This document shows, in pieces, positions 31,262 to 39,440 of a stretch of DNA of 59,458 nucleotides (its first letter is position 1; every line of letters starts with the position of its first letter). The stretch is taken from NCBI GenBank assembly GCA_934394665.1, contig CAKRRS010000008.1, positions 1 through 59,458 on the forward strand, read 5' to 3'. A model generated the notes under the pieces. The model was not told where the DNA came from and searched no databases. It saw nothing but the letters and a program-made list of their open reading frames with translations. The DNA is from an uncultured Acetatifactor sp. GTDB taxonomy: Bacteria > Bacillota > Clostridia > Lachnospirales > Lachnospiraceae. The translations under genes were made by a program, and so were the position numbers.

Positions 31262-32731
31262 ATGAGCATATTTGCGAGAGTAAAGGAGTTTTTTATGAAT
31301 TTGTTTAAAACAAATGCAGAAAAGGAATTTAAGGTGGATATCATATCCTCCGAGATTATGGAACTGGCGCAGAACGAATGGCAGGCTATCATAAAGGGGC
31401 GTCCGTACTGGGCGAAAGATAATGTCAAGACTATTAATTTTGCGAAGTTTCTCTGCTATTACACAGCTAAGAAGACCTGCATGGATCTCAATATCACGGT
31501 CAGTGGCAGCCAGAGAGCCGACTATATCAACCAGTGCATCAAAGCTATGATTCAGAAGTCTATCAGAGATAAGGTGGAGGATGCCTGCGGTGCCGGCGGA
31601 ATCATTCTGAAGCCGAACGGTACATACAATCCCGCCGGAGCTATCGACTATGTCATGCCCGGCAGTTTCGTAGTTACAGAAAAGAACAGCAACGGGGATA
31701 TCCTGGGTATTATTTTCTTTGACCGGCTGGTGAAAGGCGAAGATTATTACACACGCCTGGAATATCAGCATTTTACCTCTTCTGTCATGGATGGTGGGGA
31801 AGTAGGAAGAACATATACTATTGAAAATAAAGCATACAAGTCTAAGGGTGGTGATCGTCTGGGATACAAAATCCATTTGACGGATGTTCCGGAGTGGAAG
31901 AATATCCCTGAGACACAGGTCCTGTCAAACGTGGAGAAGACTTTATTTGGATATTTTAAGATGCCGTATAACAATACTATTGATTATTCTTCTCCCGAAG
32001 GAGTGGCTATCTTTGCCAACTGCATCAAAGAACTGAATGACCTGGATGTGGCATGGAGCCGCAAGGGTGACGAGGTGGAGGATTCCCAACATCTGACATT
32101 TATTGATGAGAATGCACTGGAGAAGAGGAATAAAGATACTGGTGACAAGGAGAGAGTAAGCCTTCCAAGATTTGTCCACGGGCTGAAACATGGAGTGGAC
32201 GCGCAGAGCACGATTGACGAGCATGTTCCCACTCTTCTGACAGATCAGCGTATCACAGACATCAATTCCATTCTGTCCATGATCTCCACGAAAGTCGGAT
32301 TCTCCCAGGGACAGTTCATTCTGGATCGCAAGACGGGAATGATAACAGCTACACAGATCGAGAGCGATGACAGCGAAACCGTGGAAACAATCAATGATAT
32401 CCGTACAGCGCTGAAAATGGCAATCAAGGACCTGATCTATGCGCTGGATAAGTACTGCGATGTATATTACAATATGCCGAGCGGCTACGTAAATGCCCTG
32501 GACGAGGATGTGGCGGACGAGGATGTGTTCTACTTCAAGGATTTGTTGGCATCCTTCGAGCAGGACAGAACCAGGGCATATCAGTTGATGATTCAGGGCG
32601 TATACAGTAAGCGCAAATACCTCAAAGAATATGAGGGATTTAATGATGAAGAGATTGACAAGATGCAGGCGGAAATCCAGGAAGAAAGGGAGAGCGAGCA
32701 GAAACAGCAGGGACTGTTTGGGGAGGAGTAG
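31262..32731 (+). CDS. Portal protein (SPP1 gp6-like)
   Basis: This 489-residue protein would form the dodecameric ring at the capsid vertex through which DNA enters and leaves. It is recognised by position after terminase, length, and strings such as CGAGGIILKPNGTY, SRKGDEVEDSQHLTFIDENA and TATQIESDDSETVETINDIR typical of SPP1-type portals. Coiled, acidic C-terminus. GGCGGTGACAT precedes the ATG. Confidence 0.85.
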   Translation: MSIFARVKEFFMNLFKTNAEKEFKVDIISSEIMELAQNEWQAIIKGRPYWAKDNVKTINFAKFLCYYTAKKTCMDLNITVSGSQRADYINQCIKAMIQKSIRDKVEDACGAGGIILKPNGTYNPAGAIDYVMPGSFVVTEKNSNGDILGIIFFDRLVKGEDYYTRLEYQHFTSSVMDGGEVGRTYTIENKAYKSKGGDRLGYKIHLTDVPEWKNIPETQVLSNVEKTLFGYFKMPYNNTIDYSSPEGVAIFANCIKELNDLDVAWSRKGDEVEDSQHLTFIDENALEKRNKDTGDKERVSLPRFVHGLKHGVDAQSTIDEHVPTLLTDQRITDINSILSMISTKVGFSQGQFILDRKTGMITATQIESDDSETVETINDIRTALKMAIKDLIYALDKYCDVYYNMPSGYVNALDEDVADEDVFYFKDLLASFEQDRTRAYQLMIQGVYSKRKYLKEYEGFNDEEIDKMQAEIQEERESEQKQQGLFGEE

Positions 32732-32734
32732 GGC

Positions 32735-33001
32735 ATGATTGAGATACCGACTGAGATTGTAAAGGCAGCAGCATCGCTACCGACGTTTCCTAAATTTGCC
32801 AAGGGTGGTTTTATTCCGCTGAAACCGCTGCTGGATGCCGGACAGAACTGTGCTGAAAAAGATTTGATAGGACCGCCGGAATTGTTTGTCAGGATAAGGA
32901 ATGATGAAGAATGCAGTATGGAAAAACTATCGGATGCATTGATATCCGAATCAATACCGACAGACTGGACCAGAACATTGCAAATGCACAGAAGCTGTTG
33001 A
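32735..33001 (+). CDS. Small phage head-region ORF (88 aa), uncertain extent
   Basis: GGGGAGGAG precedes the ATG. The first 60 residues (TEIVKAAASLPTFPKFAKGG) look protein-like. The last 30 overlap the next gene by 91 bases in another frame and may not be functional. Either a true overlap or a recent frame change explains this. Function unknown. Confidence 0.45.
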   Translation: MIEIPTEIVKAAASLPTFPKFAKGGFIPLKPLLDAGQNCAEKDLIGPPELFVRIRNDEECSMEKLSDALISESIPTDWTRTLQMHRSC

Positions 33002-33321
33002 ATATGCAGGTTGTGGCTGACTGTGATGAATATATTCCATTTTCCCAGGGAGCGCTGCGCGGAAGCGTGACATACCCAGAAGGAATTTATGGTGGCGAGA
33101 TAGCATACAACACACCTTATGCGCACTACCAGTATACAGGAGAGCTGTATCTCACCTCAGATGGCAGATCTTTTGCAGACAAGTATGAGAAAAAAGTGCC
33201 GACCGGGAGACCTTTACAGTATCATGCAGCGGGAACTGGAGATCACTGGTTTGAGCGGGCAAAGCAGGCGCACGGTTCAGAGTGGGTTGACCTGGTGAAG
33301 AGAGAGGCGGGGAAAGGTTAA
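32911..33321 (+). CDS. Minor capsid protein (Minor_capsid_2-like)
   Basis: This 136-residue protein reads YIPFSQGALRGSVTYPEG, AYNTPYAHYQYTGELYLT and HWFERAKQAHGSEW, the pattern of HK97 gp10/minor capsid connector proteins. In many phages this gene lies after the major capsid gene; here it lies between portal and MuF. It overlaps both neighbours; the ribosome site (AAGGA/GAAGA) is weak. Confidence 0.65.
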   Translation: MQYGKTIGCIDIRINTDRLDQNIANAQKLLNMQVVADCDEYIPFSQGALRGSVTYPEGIYGGEIAYNTPYAHYQYTGELYLTSDGRSFADKYEKKVPTGRPLQYHAAGTGDHWFERAKQAHGSEWVDLVKREAGKG

Positions 33322-35087
33322 TGCTGACACCGGATTATTTTTATGGAAAATCAGATAAACTTGTGGAACTGTATCAGGAGCTGGAAGACTGGATCCTGCA
33401 GGACATAGCTATGCGTCTATTGAAAAATGGTGAGATCTCCGGTACGGCAGACCGGGAACTGTGGAGATTGCAGCAGCTGGGACTGCAGAGAGAAGAGATT
33501 GTAAAGCAAATTTCAAAATTAACCGGTAAAAGCCAACAAGAGGTGAGGAAGATCCTGCAGGACAGTGTAATGACATCTTTTTCGGACGATGAAGAGGTAC
33601 TAAAGCAGTTGGGAAGTGTGGTACCGCCACTGGAGAATAATGCCGTGATTATGGCAATGAACGCTGAGATGCAGAAGACTTTCGGAGAACTCAACAATCT
33701 TACGGGAACAACTATGCTGCAGTCTCAGAGAGACCTTCTGAATCTACTAAATGAAGTAGATATGCGAGTGGCAACCGGTTTTCAGTCATATAGCAGTGCA
33801 GTATGTGAGGTACTGGATCGGTATGCACAAAAAGGAGTGACAATCGATTATCCGACAGGAGCAACCAGGTCGCTGGAGGCAGCAGTCAGGTGCTGTATCG
33901 TGACATCCATGAATCAGACGGCGGCACAGGTAACGAATCAGTACATAGCAGAGGGCGGGATAGAATATGTCTTGGTATCGGCTCATATGGGTGCCAGACA
34001 CGATGATAAGCATCCGGAAGATCTGCGATCACATGATTACTGGCAGGGAAAGATCTATAAAATTGTTGGACGGGATGAGGAAATAGAAAATCTGCTGGAA
34101 GCGACCGGATATACCATAGACCCTGACAGCGGACAGGGAACCGTGGTGAATCCTTTAGGCCTGCATGGGTATAACTGCAGACATTCGCATAAGCCGTGGG
34201 ATCCGTCACTCCGGAATCCTTACGTGGATGCAGATGGTAAGCCGAAGATTGACATCCACGAGAGCCAGGAACTTTACCAGCGGCAGCAGGAACAGCGTCG
34301 AATGGAACGCGCCATCCGGAAGACCAAGCGGGAATTACTGATGAAAAAGGCGGAAATTGATGGAGTGGCAGAGACGGATGTAAAAGAGATCTTACAGCCG
34401 CAGTATGATAAGTTAGCATATAAGTTGCGGACACAGAACCAGGCATATGAGCATTTCTGCACAGAACATGATCTGCAGACTCAGGCAGAGCGGCTGAAGG
34501 TGGCAGGATTCAAGAAAAAGCAGGCATCGGTTGCGAATGGAAGAGCCACGGCATATGAAAATAAAATGGAAACAAATGCACAAGGACTGTCAGCAAATAC
34601 AAGAGCTTCCAGTGTACCTGATCATCCAAAGCCGATATTAAAAGAAATTATTGATTATGAAGACAGGGAGAAGGTAAACAAAATACTCGCAGAATTTGAA
34701 AAAGATGCTCAAATAAGAAATATAGAAAATGCGTGTGTGATAACCAGGGAAGGTAAAGTTTATCTATGCCAAGGTATCGAGAATCAAGTGTTCCCGGATG
34801 TGGATCTTGGAAATGAGCTTATAGGAGCATATGTATCTCATAATCATCCAATAGAACACACACAATATTCCTTTAGCAATGCAGATTTTAGCTTATTTTG
34901 TGAATATAAACTTGCTATTTTGAGAGGCGTAGATATAAAATATAAGTATGAATTTAATCGTAATGATATTGCGAGAGATGCACATATGTCAATTATGGAG
35001 ATAACAGACGAAGACTATGCACATGAAATGGCTATATCTAATGCTGAACGAGAAAAAGTAGGATATAGAAGGTGGAAAAATGACTAG
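33321..35087 (+). CDS. MuF-type minor capsid protein with JAMM-like C-terminal domain
   Basis: This 588-residue protein has an N-terminal part (1-320) matching phage minor head proteins (VSAHMGARHDDKHPEDLRSH, GLHGYNCRHSHKPWDP), carried in the capsid. A Gln/Arg/Lys-rich coiled linker (320-430) follows. The C-terminal domain (about 440-588) carries SHNHP with H507/H509, then S519-x2-D522 and an upstream Glu499, the order of a JAMM/MPN metallopeptidase site. This part is clearly AT-richer than the rest. MuF proteins with variable C-terminal enzymes are known as phage polymorphic toxins. The overlapping 65-residue gene is the immunity candidate. Confidence 0.75.
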   Translation: MLTPDYFYGKSDKLVELYQELEDWILQDIAMRLLKNGEISGTADRELWRLQQLGLQREEIVKQISKLTGKSQQEVRKILQDSVMTSFSDDEEVLKQLGSVVPPLENNAVIMAMNAEMQKTFGELNNLTGTTMLQSQRDLLNLLNEVDMRVATGFQSYSSAVCEVLDRYAQKGVTIDYPTGATRSLEAAVRCCIVTSMNQTAAQVTNQYIAEGGIEYVLVSAHMGARHDDKHPEDLRSHDYWQGKIYKIVGRDEEIENLLEATGYTIDPDSGQGTVVNPLGLHGYNCRHSHKPWDPSLRNPYVDADGKPKIDIHESQELYQRQQEQRRMERAIRKTKRELLMKKAEIDGVAETDVKEILQPQYDKLAYKLRTQNQAYEHFCTEHDLQTQAERLKVAGFKKKQASVANGRATAYENKMETNAQGLSANTRASSVPDHPKPILKEIIDYEDREKVNKILAEFEKDAQIRNIENACVITREGKVYLCQGIENQVFPDVDLGNELIGAYVSHNHPIEHTQYSFSNADFSLFCEYKLAILRGVDIKYKYEFNRNDIARDAHMSIMEITDEDYAHEMAISNAEREKVGYRRWKND

Positions 35088-35277
35088 AGAGCAGGCGCAG
35101 AAAGAATATGAGCAATTACTGAATAGAACAGTTGCTGAAAAAAGGAGAATTGAAGAAGAAGCTAAGAAAAACGGAACCTGGAAAGCTGGTCTGGATTCAA
35201 ACAATCATTTATTTGCAAAAATAGATTCTGAGTTTGCAAATAAAGTCAAGGAGATACAATCAAAAGTAGAAGCATAG
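35080..35277 (+). CDS. Small acidic-basic helical protein, candidate immunity partner (65 aa)
   Basis: The ATG lies inside the last codons of the MuF gene (8-base overlap), with a weak GAAGG site upstream. The product (EQAQKEYEQLLNRTVAEKRR) is one long helix plus a short tail. Its AT-rich composition matches the MuF C-terminal domain, and it sits where polymorphic-toxin immunity genes usually lie. The role is inferred from position. Confidence 0.5.
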   Translation: MTREQAQKEYEQLLNRTVAEKRRIEEEAKKNGTWKAGLDSNNHLFAKIDSEFANKVKEIQSKVEA

Positions 35278-35288
35278 ATTCTAAAATT

Positions 35289-35320
35289 GGTACAAAACTA
35301 TAATAAGCCCGTGCTATAAT
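35289..35320 (+). promoter_or_regulatory. Phage-specific promoter, copy 2
   Basis: GGTACAAAA (35289-35297), 17 bases and TATAAT (35315-35320), the same element as at 28581 and 47581. It precedes the 45-residue gene, with a terminator 200 bases further on. Confidence 0.7.
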
Positions 35321-35343
35321 AACCTTGATGAGGAGAAAAAAGC

Positions 35344-35481
35344 ATGTGTAACGTAGAAACATCCCTGGAAGAGAAGAAAAAACAAATTATTGAAGCACTA
35401 ATGAATGGAAATTCTGTTGAAATTCATTCTTCTCGTGAGGGGATAAAGGTTTATGAGGTAAGAAAAAAGACAATAAAATAA
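35344..35481 (+). CDS. Small phage protein (45 aa)
   Basis: TGAGGAGAAAAAAGC precedes the ATG. The product (SLEEKKKQIIEALMNGNSVE ... EGIKVYEVRKKTIK) is a helix followed by a beta hairpin. It stands as its own transcription unit between the promoter at 35289 and the terminator at 35519. Function unknown. Confidence 0.55.
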   Translation: MCNVETSLEEKKKQIIEALMNGNSVEIHSSREGIKVYEVRKKTIK

Positions 35482-35518
35482 TAGGCATATAGAAATGGCT
35501 ATATGTAACGACTAAGAG

Positions 35519-35552
35519 GAGTCAATCACTGAAATAGTGGTTGACTCTTTTT
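35519..35552 (+). terminator. Terminator after the 45-aa gene
   Basis: GAGTCAATCACT pairs with AGTGGTTGACTC (one G-U) around GAAAT and is followed by TTTTTG. A smaller hairpin CATATAG/CTATATG (35486-35505) precedes it. Reading through it would be needed for capsid expression from copy 2 of the promoter. Confidence 0.85.
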
Positions 35553-35558
35553 GTTTTC

Positions 35559-35628
35559 GGGTATTTAGCTCAGTGGCAGAGCACATGGCGTCATACATGA
35601 TGCAGAGGTTCGATTCCTCTGGTATCCA
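35559..35628 (+). tRNA. Degenerate tRNA-like element (CAT anticodon if read as tRNA-Met)
   Basis: GGGTATT/GGTATCC form an acceptor stem with three G-U pairs. GCTC/GAGC form the D arm. AGAGG-TTCGATT-CCTCT is a perfect T arm. The anticodon arm is poor: placing CAT in loop GTCATAC leaves two mismatches in the stem and a two-base variable loop. It is probably a pseudo-tRNA or tRNA-like structure in the late region, between terminator and scaffold. Confidence 0.45.
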
Positions 35629-35709
35629 TTGCCAGCTATGGATCAAATAGCAACTCAATCGTGCCGGGCTGACCGGATTAACAACTTTTAAGAATGAGAG
35701 GAAACGAGA

Positions 35710-36351
35710 ATGAACATTATTGACAAACTGAAAAGCTTCGGTGTTGAGGTTACAGGGGAAATGGAAAAGGTATTCTCCGGTGAGTGGGTATCTGACTTGG
35801 AAGTCAAGAAAAAGACCGAAAAGATCACCGAATTGGAGACCAAAAACAAGGAACTTGTATCGAAACAGGAGGATCTGGAAAAGGATCTGCAGACCTTAAA
35901 GGATTCCAAGCCTGATGCTGATGCAATGAGCCAGAAAATTGCAGATCTCACAGCGACCCTTGAAAAGGAACGTAACGAAAGAAAGCAGAAGGATGAAGAG
36001 ACACGTCTGGCCGGACTTGTGACGGATTTCTTCCAGGATAAGCATTTCGTGAATGAGATCACGGCAGAAGCTATTAAGGCACAGCTTGTCACTAAACTGA
36101 ATTCTGATGAAGCCAGGGGAAAGAGCATCAGCGACCTGTTTGATGCAATCGTCAAGGATGATAAGGGCAACTACAAGCCGGATATCGTCATTGATGACAA
36201 GACTTGGAAGGCGGCGCAGAACCGCAGCCATATTCTTGGCAACAACATTGGTCAGCCGGACGGAGCAACTCTGTCTATGGCTGAAATTATGAAACTGAAA
36301 AACGAACATCCGGATATGGACATCACTCCATATCTGAGCAGAAAAAAATGA
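35710..36351 (+). CDS. Scaffold protein (Phage GP20-like)
   Basis: This 213-residue protein has a long coiled coil (about 30-100: KITELETKNKELVSKQEDLE) and a C-terminal capsid-binding region ending TPYLSRKK. Scaffolds of this type guide HK97-fold capsid assembly and leave before packaging. Its place immediately before the capsid gene supports the call. AATGAGAGGAAACGAG precedes the ATG. Confidence 0.85.
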   Translation: MNIIDKLKSFGVEVTGEMEKVFSGEWVSDLEVKKKTEKITELETKNKELVSKQEDLEKDLQTLKDSKPDADAMSQKIADLTATLEKERNERKQKDEETRLAGLVTDFFQDKHFVNEITAEAIKAQLVTKLNSDEARGKSISDLFDAIVKDDKGNYKPDIVIDDKTWKAAQNRSHILGNNIGQPDGATLSMAEIMKLKNEHPDMDITPYLSRKK

Positions 36352-36369
36352 GAAAAGGAGAAATAACCT

Positions 36370-37536
36370 ATGGCATTATTTGACAAAGTCAATTTCAACG
36401 GTGAAGTGTTTGACGCATTCGTACGTGAGACTCCCAATCTGAGACTGAATGAGCTGTTACACTCCGGCGCCATTGTGGAGCGCTCTGAGTATGCAGCACT
36501 GCTCCCTGACCAGAAGGGTGGTAACTATATTACCTCATTAATCAAAGCCAGACTGACCGGCGGTACCGTTAATTATGACGGCAAGACCGATATTGGTGCG
36601 GAGGAGAGAGGCAACTACTCTATGGGACGTATCGTAATCGGTCGTGCGCAGGGGTGGACGGAGAAAGATTTCGTATCTGATATTTCCGGTGATGATTATT
36701 CCGCAGCAGCAGGAGAGGTTGCTGAGTTCTGGGATGACATTGATCAGGATACACTGCTTTACATCCTGAAGGGTGTATTTGCTATGAGCGATGGAGAAGG
36801 GAAAAATTTCGTGGCTGCACATACTTATGACATTTCCGGGAAGGCAGACGGTACCTTCGGAGCTACTACCCTTAATACAGGTATGCAGAGATCTCTTGGG
36901 GATAAGAAAGCCAATTTTGCACTTACCATTATGCATTCTGCGATTGCTACCGAACTGGAGAACCTTAAGCTGCTGGAGTACATGAAGTATACCGATGCCA
37001 ACGGTATCGAGCGTAATCTGCCACTTGCTACACTGAATGGCAGACTTGTTCTGGTAGACGATACCATGCCTGTTGAGGAAGTGGCACCTGTGTATGCTGC
37101 ATCCAAAGACGAAACTGTACAGGCTGGTAAGACTTATTACACCAAGAGTGGAAAAAATTATCAGGTCGTGGCAGAGCCCACCGGTAATCCTTCTACCTCC
37201 AGTTACTACGAGATGACTGCGGAAGGGTACGTTAAGTACACCACTTACGTTCTGGGAAATGCATCTATCGAGTACACCAATTGTGGGGTAAAAGTTCCTT
37301 CCGAGATGGATCGTAATCCCTCCAAGAATGGTGGTGAGACTACTCTGTACACCAGACAGAGAAAGATTTTTGCTCCTTATGGTATCTCTTGGAAGAATAC
37401 CAATGTGGTATCTCCCACCAACGAGCAGCTGGAAACCGGATCTAACTGGGAAATTGCCCAGAATAATGATAGTTCTGCTACTGAGTACTATCCTATCAAG
37501 GCAATCAACATCATGCGGATCATCACCAGAGGTTAA
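36370..37536 (+). CDS. Major capsid protein with an inserted domain
   Basis: This 388-residue HK97-fold-like capsid protein follows the scaffold. It begins with an N-terminal arm. The body is interrupted near 240-285 by a 40-residue insert (ETVQAGKTYYTKSGKNYQVV and NPSTSSYYEM) resembling small surface-display modules found in phage structural proteins. The C-terminus resumes the capsid fold (YPIKAINIMRIITRG). AGAAAAGGAG precedes the ATG. The large reverse-strand frame here is a shadow. Confidence 0.85.
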   Translation: MALFDKVNFNGEVFDAFVRETPNLRLNELLHSGAIVERSEYAALLPDQKGGNYITSLIKARLTGGTVNYDGKTDIGAEERGNYSMGRIVIGRAQGWTEKDFVSDISGDDYSAAAGEVAEFWDDIDQDTLLYILKGVFAMSDGEGKNFVAAHTYDISGKADGTFGATTLNTGMQRSLGDKKANFALTIMHSAIATELENLKLLEYMKYTDANGIERNLPLATLNGRLVLVDDTMPVEEVAPVYAASKDETVQAGKTYYTKSGKNYQVVAEPTGNPSTSSYYEMTAEGYVKYTTYVLGNASIEYTNCGVKVPSEMDRNPSKNGGETTLYTRQRKIFAPYGISWKNTNVVSPTNEQLETGSNWEIAQNNDSSATEYYPIKAINIMRIITRG

Positions 37537-37553
37537 GAAAGAAGGGACTTCGG

Positions 37554-37955
37554 ATGTACACCACATATGACTTTTACACAAAAGAATATTATGGGGATTC
37601 CATACCGGAGTCCCTTTTCCCAAAGTGGGAAGACAGGGCGGCAACAAAGTTGAATCAGCTGACTTTCGGCAACATCAATGCGGAAGCCATGAAAGACTAT
37701 GATGAGCAGATCCAGAAGGCAACCTGTGCCCTGGCAGACCTGCTGTATCAGATTGATTATAAGACGGCGCATGCAAATGATGAAGCCGGTGCCAACGTCA
37801 AGGCGATGTCATCCGGCGGCAGATCCATCAGTTTCGGCAGCAATGAGACACTGGTGGATAAGGTACTGGGAGACAAAACGGCACAGAACAGCCTGTGTTA
37901 TGACACGGCTTGCGAGTATCTGGCCGGAACCGGTCTTTTATACGCGGGGGTGTAA
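37554..37955 (+). CDS. Head-tail connector-like protein (133 aa)
   Basis: This protein of the gp15/gp6 connector type follows the capsid gene: helical, with FPKWEDRAATKLNQLTFGNI then KATCALADLLYQIDY, and a Gly/Ser loop (SSGGRSISFGSNET). It would bridge portal and tail. The ATG sits after AAGAAGGGAC. Assigned by gene order and helical pattern. Confidence 0.7.
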   Translation: MYTTYDFYTKEYYGDSIPESLFPKWEDRAATKLNQLTFGNINAEAMKDYDEQIQKATCALADLLYQIDYKTAHANDEAGANVKAMSSGGRSISFGSNETLVDKVLGDKTAQNSLCYDTACEYLAGTGLLYAGV

Positions 37956-37957
37956 GG

Positions 37958-38383
37958 ATGGCATTCTGGGACAATAAGCAGGTGACGGTAATCAATCGGT
38001 CTCTGGATCCTAAGACGGAGAAGGAGACCTATTATGTAACACTGATCGAACGTGCAGATCTGGTGAGAGTACGGCAGAAGAATGTGTCTACTAAGGGCAC
38101 AGACAGCACAGATGCAGCAACCCTGTATGTGGACTTTGGCAATATACCGAAAACGTATGTCACCCCGGAAGAATGGAAGAGACTTCCGGAAGAGAAGAAA
38201 AAGGATTGCATGACATTTTCTTCTGCGGAGGACTTCTTTATCCTGGGAAATTGCACCGGTGCAACTCTGCCTGACAGTGATGTGTACCAGTGGGCAAAGG
38301 AACATTACAGCGATGTGTACCGGGTGACCAGATGCAATATCTATGAGGACGTCCTGGCACATTTTGAAGTGGGAGGTGTGTAA
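37958..38383 (+). CDS. Head-closure-like phage protein (141 aa)
   Basis: Starts at the ATG at 37958 with GGGGGTGTAAGG upstream, ending next to the tail genes. The product (KQVTVINRSLDPKTEKETYY) is a beta-rich protein of the expected head-completion size. The gene contains a perfect TTGCACCGGTGCAA palindrome at 38251-38264 (codons for GNCTGA). Confidence 0.6.
   Translation: MAFWDNKQVTVINRSLDPKTEKETYYVTLIERADLVRVRQKNVSTKGTDSTDAATLYVDFGNIPKTYVTPEEWKRLPEEKKKDCMTFSSAEDFFILGNCTGATLPDSDVYQWAKEHYSDVYRVTRCNIYEDVLAHFEVGGV
38251..38264. promoter_or_regulatory. TTGCACCGGTGCAA palindrome inside a head gene
   Basis: Fourth perfect copy of the 14-bp palindrome, in coding sequence of the head-closure-like gene and far from any evident promoter. 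Confidence 0.6.
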
Positions 38384-38839
38384 ATGGCAGAGAAAGAGCT
38401 GCTTACAGTAACGGATGCCGGTACGGCAATGAGAGGGCTGCTGGAACTGGTATTAAAGTATCCGGATTATCCGGATGGATTCACGGCGGACAACAGTACC
38501 GTGAAGTGCAATGACATCAATCCGGACAGATCCATAGGCTTGTTCCCCTTGCAGGGGGCGGTATATCTTGAAAAATATGTGAGCGGAAGCTATGAAGCAC
38601 AGGTACCGTTTCAGATGGCCTATCGTTGCGCTCCTGACACCAATAGCGCAAACATCGATGCACAGGATCTGTTGGACAAGCTGGCTGCATGGATGGAGCA
38701 GAGCAGGATAGGATTTCAGGATAAACACATTCAGATGGAGTCCATAAATCGCACATCCCCTGTTGGATGCGTGGAAAAAAATGAAAAAAACACGACCTAT
38801 GCGATCAACATGCAACTGAAGTATTTTTATAAAAAATAA
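38384..38839 (+). CDS. Tail completion/minor capsid-like protein (151 aa)
   Basis: Follows the previous stop without a gap, with GGAGGTGTGTAA as ribosome site. The product (SYEAQVPFQMAYRCAPDTNS ... LAAWMEQSRIGF) has the layout of tail-terminator/minor capsid C proteins that cap the tail tube. Assigned by order and length. Confidence 0.6.
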   Translation: MAEKELLTVTDAGTAMRGLLELVLKYPDYPDGFTADNSTVKCNDINPDRSIGLFPLQGAVYLEKYVSGSYEAQVPFQMAYRCAPDTNSANIDAQDLLDKLAAWMEQSRIGFQDKHIQMESINRTSPVGCVEKNEKNTTYAINMQLKYFYKK

Positions 38840-38854
38840 GGAGGAAAATCAGAA

Positions 38855-39355
38855 ATGGCACTTGATAGGACTAACATGGTATCTCTGTTGGACATCGGCT
38901 CTCTGATGGGTGGAAAGACTCCCAAAATCGTTGAGATGGGAGATGGCTACAAAGAGATCACGGAAGACTGGGGACCCAATACGGAATCTACCCAGTATGT
39001 AAACATGAAAAATGCGAGCAACACTGTAAAAGGATATGCATTTTCCATGACTCCGGAACGCGATCATCTGTCGGATGAGATGCAGACAGCAATCAACACT
39101 ATGTTCAAGACGTTTCCGACTGGAGAAAAGTGTAATACCTATTATTACAGATTTTACAAGACAGATATCACTGGAACGTCCGGAGACTGTATCAGGGTAC
39201 CGGTTACCGTATGCCCGTCCAGTACCGGCGGAGCTGGTGGCGATAACCTTACATCTTCCATTCAGATCAACGGCAATGGAGATGTTGAGGTCGGAACCAT
39301 TACGATTTCCGAGGGCGGATATGAGTGGGCTGCAAAGGTTGGCGGAGACGTATAA
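38855..39355 (+). CDS. Major tail (tube) protein
   Basis: This 166-residue beta-rich protein, preceded by AAGGAGG, has strings EITEDWGPNTESTQYVNMKN and SSIQINGNGDVEVGTITIS typical of siphophage tube subunits. Position before the tail chaperones supports it. It would polymerise around the tape measure. Confidence 0.75.
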   Translation: MALDRTNMVSLLDIGSLMGGKTPKIVEMGDGYKEITEDWGPNTESTQYVNMKNASNTVKGYAFSMTPERDHLSDEMQTAINTMFKTFPTGEKCNTYYYRFYKTDITGTSGDCIRVPVTVCPSSTGGAGGDNLTSSIQINGNGDVEVGTITISEGGYEWAAKVGGDV

Positions 39356-39398
39356 CCTGCCAGCATAGTCAACATAGGTGTTAATCAATAATTAACAT

Positions 39399-39440
39399 AA
39401 TGGGGTGGGTTCCTTTCAGTCCTGCCCCATTTCTGAAAGG
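39399..39440 (+). promoter_or_regulatory. Two mutually exclusive hairpins before the tail chaperone gene
   Basis: AATGGGG (39399-39405) pairs with CCCCATT (39425-39431). Alternatively CCTTTCAG (39412-39419) pairs with CTGAAAGG (39433-39440), which would hide the ribosome site of the gene at 39452. The two cannot form together, a possible translation switch. Confidence 0.5.

Noticed and set aside
36538..37647. 369-codon minus-strand frame across the major capsid gene
   Set aside because: It lies wholly opposite a clear structural gene in a tightly packed late operon, has no ribosome site and no recognisable domain; codon-pattern shadow.
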